DNA of 64,000 nt from Jeotgalibaca sp052266715 (GTDB lineage: Bacteria > Bacillota > Bacilli > Lactobacillales > Aerococcaceae), in assembly GCA_052266715.1 (NCBI GenBank), contig JBQPRB010000009.1; one strand, 5' to 3'. The position numbers were made by a program, and so were the translations under genes. The notes beneath the pieces are model-generated. The model worked only from the letters and a program-made list of their open reading frames with translations. It did not search any database and was not told the origin of the DNA. Positions 58,691 through 64,000 of this stretch are shown here, piece after piece (the stretch's first letter is position 1; each line of letters starts with the position of its first letter).

Positions 58691-59824
58691 GTGCTGAAAT
58701 TGAAATTAACTAGAAAAGAACTCGGTGAGCTCATCTTTGAAGCGATTGTCACCATGACGATCATGTATTTCCTGTTGATGGGTTTTTATTTGATTTTCAA
58801 TCAGATTGTCCAATCCCCACCAGAATTTTTACCACAAATCAACTCTTTATGGGATGTCATTCTATTTATTGATTTCATAGTGATTGAATATAAATTTATT
58901 ATTCTCGTATCAGCGTTACTGTTTTCTGTTTTCTTTACATGGTGGCGTCTGTTTCGTCGCTATAAACAAATGCAACTGCGCCATATCCTGGACGAACTGC
59001 ACTACATCGCTTCAGGAAATTTTGACCATCGGATTGAAGCTGATTTAAACGGGGATATGAATGATGTTGTCAACAGTATCAATACGTTAGTGGAGAGTAC
59101 TGTGGAGGCGATGGAAGAAGAACGGAAGATTGAACAATCGAAAGATGAACTTATAACGAACGTCAGCCATGACATACGGACCCCATTAACATCAATCATC
59201 GGATATTTAGGTTTAATAGAAGACAAACAATATTCTACGTTCGAAGATGTCGAGCGCTATATCCATATTGCTTATGTAAAAGCGTTACAAATGAAAGTGC
59301 TTGTTGACGATTTATTTGAATATACGAAGGTGAGGCAAACTTCTACTCCCTTGAATTACACGAGAATTAATCTGGGCAATTTTTTGGAACAGATGGCTGC
59401 GGAATTTGAACTAGAGTCTGCCAAACAAGAAATGGCGATTGAAGTGATTATGGAAAGCGAACCATTAATGATCGAAGCGGACGTGGATAAGATTGCCAGA
59501 GTGTTCAGTAACCTGATTTCCAATGCCCTGAAGTACGGGAAAGGTGGCAGCTGGATTAAGATTGTCGTTGATAAAGTGGGTTCTGAAGCGCTCATTTCCG
59601 TGAAGAATAATGGGCCGAAAATACCCGAAGAAGCCCTGGAAGAGCTATTCGGCCGTTTTTACCGGGTGGAATCCTCCCGTTCTCATCAAACAGGAGGAAC
59701 TGGTTTGGGGTTGGCCATAGCTCAGAGCATCGTAGCCTTGCATGGAGGCTACATTTATGCAGAATCCAATGAAAATGAAACAAAATTTGTGATGCGTTTG
59801 CCATTGGAACAAACACCCAACTAA
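58691..59824 (+). CDS. VanS-like sensor histidine kinase
   Basis: A 377-aa membrane kinase with two membrane segments (about residues 17-37 and 62-82) enclosing a short extracellular loop of about 25 residues, a HAMP-like region, the phospho-acceptor box NVSHDIRTPLTSIIGY near residue 158 and the ATPase with NLISNALKYGKGG, FGRFYRVE and GGTGLGLAIAQS. The small external loop suggests that the signal is sensed in or near the membrane. The GTG start follows AGGGGCAA. It pairs with the upstream response regulator. Confidence 0.88.
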   Translation: MLKLKLTRKELGELIFEAIVTMTIMYFLLMGFYLIFNQIVQSPPEFLPQINSLWDVILFIDFIVIEYKFIILVSALLFSVFFTWWRLFRRYKQMQLRHILDELHYIASGNFDHRIEADLNGDMNDVVNSINTLVESTVEAMEEERKIEQSKDELITNVSHDIRTPLTSIIGYLGLIEDKQYSTFEDVERYIHIAYVKALQMKVLVDDLFEYTKVRQTSTPLNYTRINLGNFLEQMAAEFELESAKQEMAIEVIMESEPLMIEADVDKIARVFSNLISNALKYGKGGSWIKIVVDKVGSEALISVKNNGPKIPEEALEELFGRFYRVESSRSHQTGGTGLGLAIAQSIVALHGGYIYAESNENETKFVMRLPLEQTPN

Positions 59825-59888
59825 ATGTTGTGTTTTTGCTGTTTTTCCGCTAACATAAGAACGTAACTTTAGTGAATGGAGTAGAAGA

Positions 59889-61226
59889 ATGATTAAATAT
59901 AATAAATGGACAATCGGCCTCTTATCTGGAACTGTATTAGCCAGTACCCTTGTAGCAGTTCCAGAAGCATCAGCAGCTGTAGAACCAATTAAAGTTTCTG
60001 CTGAGGCAGCTTTCGTAATTGATAATGAAACAAATAAAATTCTATTAGATCAAAACGGGGATGAATCCCTTTATATCGCTTCAATGACAAAAATGATTCC
60101 TCTATATTTAGTGCATGAGGCTGTGGAAGCCGGCACCATTTCATGGGACACACCTGTTCCAGTCAGTGAGTATGCCGTAGCCATCAGTCAAAACTATGAA
60201 CTATCTAATGTTCCTTTACGCGAAGATTTTACTTATACTGTTAAAGACCTATATGAAGCAATGGTCATTTATTCAGCGAATGGCGCAACAATTGCTGTAG
60301 CAGAATTGATTGGCGGAACTGAACATGCTTTTGTTGACATGATGAAAGCGAAATTGGATGAATGGGGAATTACAGGCTACTCTCTTTTTAATACAACGGG
60401 TTTGCCTAACCACTATGCAGATGAGTTAGGAAACCTTTACCCAGGTGCCCCTGTTGATGAAGAAAATAAAATGACAGCACGTGGCATTGCCACTGTGGCC
60501 GATCATTTGTTGGATGACTATCCAGAAATCTTGGAAACAGCTAAAATTGAGGATAAAATTTTCATGGAGGGTTCCGGAGACGAAATCCACATGATGACTT
60601 ATAACTTGATGTTGCCAAACCAACCATACGCACACACTGGCGTTGATGGTTTGAAGACAGGAACAACCGATGCTTCTGGCGCTTCTTTTGCAGGAACTGC
60701 AGTTGAAGAAGATAGACGCGTCATTACAGTCGTGATTGGTGCGGAAGACAATTCTGTCCGTTTCGGAGAAACTTCACGTTTGATGGATTTTGCATTTGAT
60801 AATTTTGAAAAAGTCCAAATTGCAGCAAAAGGGGATGCAGTAAAAACTGAAGAACCATTGGCAATTGCAAAAGGTAAAGAAGAAGAAGTAGGGTTGGTTT
60901 ACAGTGAAGATGTCTTTGTTGTGACACCGAATACAGATGAAGAACTTAAAGTTGAAACAGAAATGTCCTTGAATCCTGATTTGTTGAACGAAGATGGCCA
61001 GGTAGAGGCACCGATTGAGAAGGGAACGACAGTCGGAAATGTTACTCTTTCAATTGAAGGTGATGATCTGGGTTACTTGGATGGTTCGCTAAACGAAGCA
61101 GCTGTAGCGGTTGAGCGCACAGTCGAAAAAGCGAATGTTTTCGTATTGGCATGGCGCTGGATAGCGAGCACTGCTTCTCAAGGATGGAATACAGTAACTG
61201 ATTTTATCGGTGGTTTCTTTAACTAA
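59889..61226 (+). CDS. dacA: D-alanyl-D-alanine carboxypeptidase (PBP5-type)
   Basis: A 445-aa low-molecular-weight penicillin-binding protein that trims the terminal D-Ala of peptidoglycan stem peptides. It has a signal peptide (cleavage near ASAAVEP), the active-site motifs SMTK near residue 61, SAN near 125 and KTGTT near 256, a C-terminal beta domain, and a terminal amphipathic helix (VLAWRWIASTASQGWNTV) that anchors it to the membrane. It directly follows the two-component system and precedes T-box-serS. The length and motifs are normal. Confidence 0.94.
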   Translation: MIKYNKWTIGLLSGTVLASTLVAVPEASAAVEPIKVSAEAAFVIDNETNKILLDQNGDESLYIASMTKMIPLYLVHEAVEAGTISWDTPVPVSEYAVAISQNYELSNVPLREDFTYTVKDLYEAMVIYSANGATIAVAELIGGTEHAFVDMMKAKLDEWGITGYSLFNTTGLPNHYADELGNLYPGAPVDEENKMTARGIATVADHLLDDYPEILETAKIEDKIFMEGSGDEIHMMTYNLMLPNQPYAHTGVDGLKTGTTDASGASFAGTAVEEDRRVITVVIGAEDNSVRFGETSRLMDFAFDNFEKVQIAAKGDAVKTEEPLAIAKGKEEEVGLVYSEDVFVVTPNTDEELKVETEMSLNPDLLNEDGQVEAPIEKGTTVGNVTLSIEGDDLGYLDGSLNEAAVAVERTVEKANVFVLAWRWIASTASQGWNTVTDFIGGFFN

Positions 61227-61227
61227 G

Positions 61228-61257
61228 TTGACGAAATAGCTGTTAATCGAGTAAAAT
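61228..61257 (+). promoter_or_regulatory. Promoter of the serS T-box leader
   Basis: TTGACG (61228-61233), an 18-nt spacer and TAAAAT (61252-61257), just after the dacA stop. The T-box leader begins shortly downstream. Confidence 0.62.
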
Positions 61258-61263
61258 GATGAT

Positions 61264-61531
61264 AATTAAAACAAATAAAAAGCTAGGCATGTGAATAGTA
61301 AATAATGGTAGTCTTTTAGAGAGTCGGTGGTGGGTGAAAACCGATAGATGCCTTTATTGAATCCACGCATGAAGCAAACAATGAAAACAAATCAATTGCT
61401 TAAATTGTTTCGGGTCCCCCGTTATCGTCTAAAGTGCGGATGCATACGTGTGTCCGAAACTGGGTGGTACCGCGAATGACAAGTCATTTCGTCCCAATAG
61501 ATTGTTATCTATAGGGGCGGAATGGCTTTTT
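61264..61531 (+). promoter_or_regulatory. Serine T-box riboswitch of serS
   Basis: The conserved T-box TGGGTGGTACCGCG is at 61461-61474. The specifier loop contains GAATCCACGC, giving TCC at 61362-61364, a serine codon, as expected before seryl-tRNA synthetase. The terminator is formed by the region 61481-61498 and its complement at 61510-61526, ending in a T-run. Uncharged tRNA-Ser should stabilise the antiterminator and switch serS on. Confidence 0.95.
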
Positions 61532-61555
61532 TTATATGATTAGGAGGAGAAAAAG

Positions 61556-62857
61556 ATGTTAGATATTAAGAGAATTCGTGAAAATTATGATGAAATGGCA
61601 GAGAAACTGGCTGCTCGTGGTGTTACAGCCGAAGTTTTAACGGAGTTGAAACAACTGGATGAGGAACGCAGAGGGAAAATTGTTGAAGCGGAGAATTTGA
61701 AACAGGTCCGCAATCAAGTATCCCAAGAAATCGCAACTTTGAAGCGCAATAAAGAGAATGCAGATGATAAAATTGCTCAAATGAAAGAAGTGGGTGACCA
61801 AATCAAGCAAATGGATGCAGATTTGGCTGCCATTGAAGAAAAAATTAACTATATTGCCTTTCGTTTGCCAAATGTGGCGCATGCATCTGTGCCGGTCGGA
61901 GCGGATGAAGAAGATAATGTGGAAATACGTAAATGGGGCGAACCACGCCGTTTTGATTTTGAACCGAAAGCCCACTACGAAGTTGCAGAAGCTCTAGGAA
62001 TTCTGGACTTTGAACGTGCTGCTAAAGTAACAGGTTCTCGTTTTGTTTTCTACAAAGGCTTGGGTGCGCGTTTGGAACGTGCTTGTTACAATTATATGTT
62101 GGATTTACATACGGGTGAACACGGGTATACAGAAGTGATTCCTCCCTATATCGCAAATGAAGCTTCAATGTTTGGGACAGGTCAATTCCCTAAATTCAAG
62201 GAAGATGTTTTCCAATTGACGGATGAACGCAACTTTACTTTGATTCCGACAGCTGAAGTACCCTTAACAAACTATTACCGCGATGAAATTCTGGACGAGG
62301 CAGACTTACCAGTCTATTTTACGGCGATGAGTCCGTCTTTCCGTTCTGAAGCAGGAAGTGCAGGCCGTGATACACGTGGCTTGATCCGTATGCACCAATT
62401 CCACAAAGTTGAAATGGTTAAATTCAGTAAACCAAGCGAATCATATGAAGAGTTAGAAAAAATGACCGATAATGCAGAAGCTGTTTTGCGTAATTTAGGT
62501 CTACCGCACCGTACCATTGTTTTATGTACAGGAGACATGGGCTTCTCAGCGGCAAAAACATACGACGTTGAAGTTTGGGTCCCAGCACAAGACACATACC
62601 GTGAAATCAGTTCTTGTTCAAATACGGAAGATTTCCAAGCGCGCCGTGCGATGATTCGTTACCGGAATGAAGAAACCGGTAAAGTGGAATACGCAAATAC
62701 ATTAAATGGTTCAGGTGTAGCAGTGGGACGTACAGTAACGGCTATTTTGGAAAATTATCAAAATGAAGATGGGTCAATAACAATTCCAGAAGTTTTGGTT
62801 CCATATATGGGTGGTATCACTAAGATTACGAAGGAAAATGCATTAGGGAATAAATAA
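61556..62857 (+). CDS. serS: Seryl-tRNA synthetase
   Basis: A 433-aa class II synthetase. The N-terminal coiled coil (about residues 30-100) that grips the long arm of tRNA-Ser is followed by the catalytic domain with motif 2 (SPSFRSEAGSAGRDTRGLIRMHQF) and motif 3 (NGSGVAVGRTVTAILENYQ). AGGAGGAG precedes the ATG. The serine-specific T-box leader confirms the amino acid. Confidence 0.97.
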   Translation: MLDIKRIRENYDEMAEKLAARGVTAEVLTELKQLDEERRGKIVEAENLKQVRNQVSQEIATLKRNKENADDKIAQMKEVGDQIKQMDADLAAIEEKINYIAFRLPNVAHASVPVGADEEDNVEIRKWGEPRRFDFEPKAHYEVAEALGILDFERAAKVTGSRFVFYKGLGARLERACYNYMLDLHTGEHGYTEVIPPYIANEASMFGTGQFPKFKEDVFQLTDERNFTLIPTAEVPLTNYYRDEILDEADLPVYFTAMSPSFRSEAGSAGRDTRGLIRMHQFHKVEMVKFSKPSESYEELEKMTDNAEAVLRNLGLPHRTIVLCTGDMGFSAAKTYDVEVWVPAQDTYREISSCSNTEDFQARRAMIRYRNEETGKVEYANTLNGSGVAVGRTVTAILENYQNEDGSITIPEVLVPYMGGITKITKENALGNK

Positions 62858-62906
62858 TTCTTCTATATATGTTAAAATAACCCCAAAAGAAAGGGGAGTT
62901 TAAACG

Positions 62907-63425
62907 ATGGCATTTGAAAAAGCAACGTTTGCTGGTGGATGCTTCTGGTGTATGGTAAAACCGTTTGATACTTTACCAGGAATTGAATCTGTCATTTCAG
63001 GTTATACGGGTGGCCATGTTGAAAATCCAACTTATGAGGAAGTTTGTACCGGAAAGACAGGCCACACGGAAGCGGTACAAATAACATTTGATCCAGAAGT
63101 TTTTCCGTATAAAGATTTAGTAGAGGTTTATTGGCAACAAACAGATCCAACTGATCCAAACGGTCAATTCGTTGACCAAGGAAATTCTTACCGCCCCGCG
63201 ATTTTTTATCATTCACCTGAACAAAAAGAGATTGCAGAAGAATCAAAACGGGCGCTTCAAGAGAGTGGACGGTTTAAAAAACCGATTATTACACCAATCG
63301 AACCTGCGCAACCATTTTATGCCGCAGAAGAGTATCACCAAGACTTTTACAAAAAATCTTCAGCGCATTATAACCGGTATCGGACAATGTCTGGGCGCGA
63401 CAACTACATAAAAAGCCATTGGTAA
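62907..63425 (+). CDS. msrA: Peptide methionine-S-sulfoxide reductase MsrA
   Basis: A 172-aa enzyme that repairs oxidised methionine (S epimer). The active-site GGCFWCM motif is at residues 10-16, followed by SGYTGGHVENPTYEEVCTGKTGHTE. C-terminal resolving cysteines are absent, although a second cysteine lies close to the first. AAAGGGGAG precedes the ATG. There is no MsrB fusion. It is monocistronic with a terminator. Confidence 0.95.
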   Translation: MAFEKATFAGGCFWCMVKPFDTLPGIESVISGYTGGHVENPTYEEVCTGKTGHTEAVQITFDPEVFPYKDLVEVYWQQTDPTDPNGQFVDQGNSYRPAIFYHSPEQKEIAEESKRALQESGRFKKPIITPIEPAQPFYAAEEYHQDFYKKSSAHYNRYRTMSGRDNYIKSHW

Positions 63426-63429
63426 TAAT

Positions 63430-63466
63430 AAAAGCACAAATTTTAAATTTGTGCTTTTTGTTTTTT
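63430..63466 (+). terminator. Terminator of msrA
   Basis: AAAGCACAAATTT pairs with AAATTTGTGCTTT (63431-63457), followed by T-rich sequence. From here to 63700 I see no gene, only AT-rich sequence that could act as an upstream element for the rRNA promoters. Confidence 0.88.
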
Positions 63467-63708
63467 TTGAACAAAAAGCAAATTAATCATAGGCTATTTA
63501 TCATTTTTATTATCCAAATCGGAACTATCTATTCCACTTGTGTTAAAAACGTTCGTCAATATCGAATGTTAGTGGGTTTTATCAATAATGTACGTCGAAA
63601 ATAACGTGCAAAAAGGGTTGCAAAAAGAAAGAAAAGGTTGTATCATGAAATTCCGTTAGTCATCCAATACATATTGTTTGACAAACGAAAAAAACATTTT
63701 AATTTCTC

Positions 63709-63738
63709 TTGACAAGTTATTCAAGAAGATGATATGAT
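63709..63738 (+). promoter_or_regulatory. rRNA operon promoter P1
   Basis: TTGACA (63709-63714), 18-nt spacer, TATGAT (63733-63738), preceded by A/T-rich tracts. It is the first of two tandem promoters before an rRNA operon. Confidence 0.85.
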
Positions 63739-63796
63739 GTTTTAGCTTTCACTTGGAGCGTCGCTAAATTTTTGAAAAAATAATTTCAAAAAAGTG

Positions 63797-63825
63797 TTGA
63801 CGCCGAGTTGATAAGATGCTATTAT
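63797..63825 (+). promoter_or_regulatory. rRNA operon promoter P2
   Basis: TTGACG (63797-63802), 17-nt spacer, TATTAT (63820-63825). Spacing of about 90 nt from P1 is typical of tandem rRNA promoters in Firmicutes. Confidence 0.85.
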
Positions 63826-63831
63826 ATAGAA

Positions 63832-64000
63832 GTTGTCACGAACGAAACATCACGTAACACGTGATAACGGATTGACCTTTGAAAACTGAACAAAGAATGA
63901 ACGAACCAAACGTGCAGGGCATCCTAACGGATGCACATTAAGCCGACACGCAAGTGTCGCAACACAAGTAAGTCAGCAAAACAACAAGAGCAATCAACTT
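63832..64000 (+). other. rRNA operon leader (16S begins beyond the window)
   Basis: Downstream of P2 come a small palindrome (ATCACGT-AAC-ACGTGAT, 63850-63866), GACCTTTGAAAACTGAACAAAG (boxA-like antitermination and processing region, from about 63874), and further short palindromes. The 16S start (GAGTTTGATC-type sequence) has not been reached by base 64000. No rRNA coding sequence is in the window itself. Confidence 0.8.

Noticed and set aside
63419..63604. A 61-aa frame after msrA
   Set aside because: It begins inside msrA and its terminator, is AT-rich with low complexity, and has no ribosome site.
63874..64000. Beginning of 16S rRNA
   Set aside because: The leader and boxA-like sequence are present, but the conserved 16S start motif has not appeared by the end of the window.

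Overview
The window is chromosomal DNA of a low-to-moderate GC Firmicute. It most resembles a motile member of the Lactobacillales, probably Carnobacteriaceae (Trichococcus, Marinilactibacillus, Alkalibacterium or Jeotgalibaca type). Supporting signs are the mnmE-mnmG and rsmG-soj-parB-DUF951-ychF blocks that lie near oriC in this order, a DUF1129 gene after ychF, a CheC/CheD-type chemotaxis operon with a SigD-like promoter, a PTS trehalose operon with a GntR-family TreR, a D-aspartate-ligase-like ATP-grasp gene (peptidoglycan cross-bridge type), and a serS T-box leader. The genus is an inference.

Layout: 1-4.1 kb is an arsenic operon (arsA cut by the window edge, arsR, arsD, CoA-disulfide reductase with rhodanese). 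4.1-6.8 kb holds a DUF454 gene, lrgAB, a membrane-tethered thioredoxin-like protein and tag. 7.1-14.6 kb is mcp-cheW-cheD-cheB-cheR-cheA-cheC-cheY. It ends abruptly inside cheY, whose 3' end is replaced by an FtsE-like ABC ATPase lacking its own 5' end, followed by the ATP-grasp ligase. 16.5-16.8 kb contains a GC-rich, highly structured candidate ncRNA on the minus strand. 16.8-22.1 kb is treP-treC, a GerMN lipoprotein and treR. 22.3-25.8 kb is mnmE-mnmG.

25.8-48.7 kb is a block separating mnmG from rsmG, which are close neighbours in many relatives. It carries a CUT1-type ABC importer grouped with two phosphoesterases, a MATE protein and DUF624; redox enzymes; an SOS-type Y-family polymerase with a YolD partner; an ABC exporter; and a polyamine-type importer (potBCAD) beside adenine deaminase and MTA/SAH deaminase. 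48.2-53.3 kb is a lipoprotein gene, rsmG-soj-parB-DUF951-ychF and DUF1129. 53.4-57.8 kb is signal peptidase I, a His-tailed DUF6448 protein, a DbpA-type helicase and guaB. 58-63.4 kb is a two-component system, a D,D-carboxypeptidase, T-box-serS and msrA. The window ends in tandem rRNA promoters and the leader of an rRNA operon, before 16S begins.

Most notable: (1) the cheY/ftsE junction, a rearrangement or an assembly chimera; (2) arrays of alternating inverted repeats with a period of about 50 nt at three intergenic sites, using two unrelated stem sequences but the same geometry; (3) the structured RNA candidate near 16.6 kb; (4) attenuator-like leaders before soj and mnmE; (5) a DUF454 gene that appears to start with ATT; (6) an importer cluster carrying phosphoesterases instead of glycosidases.
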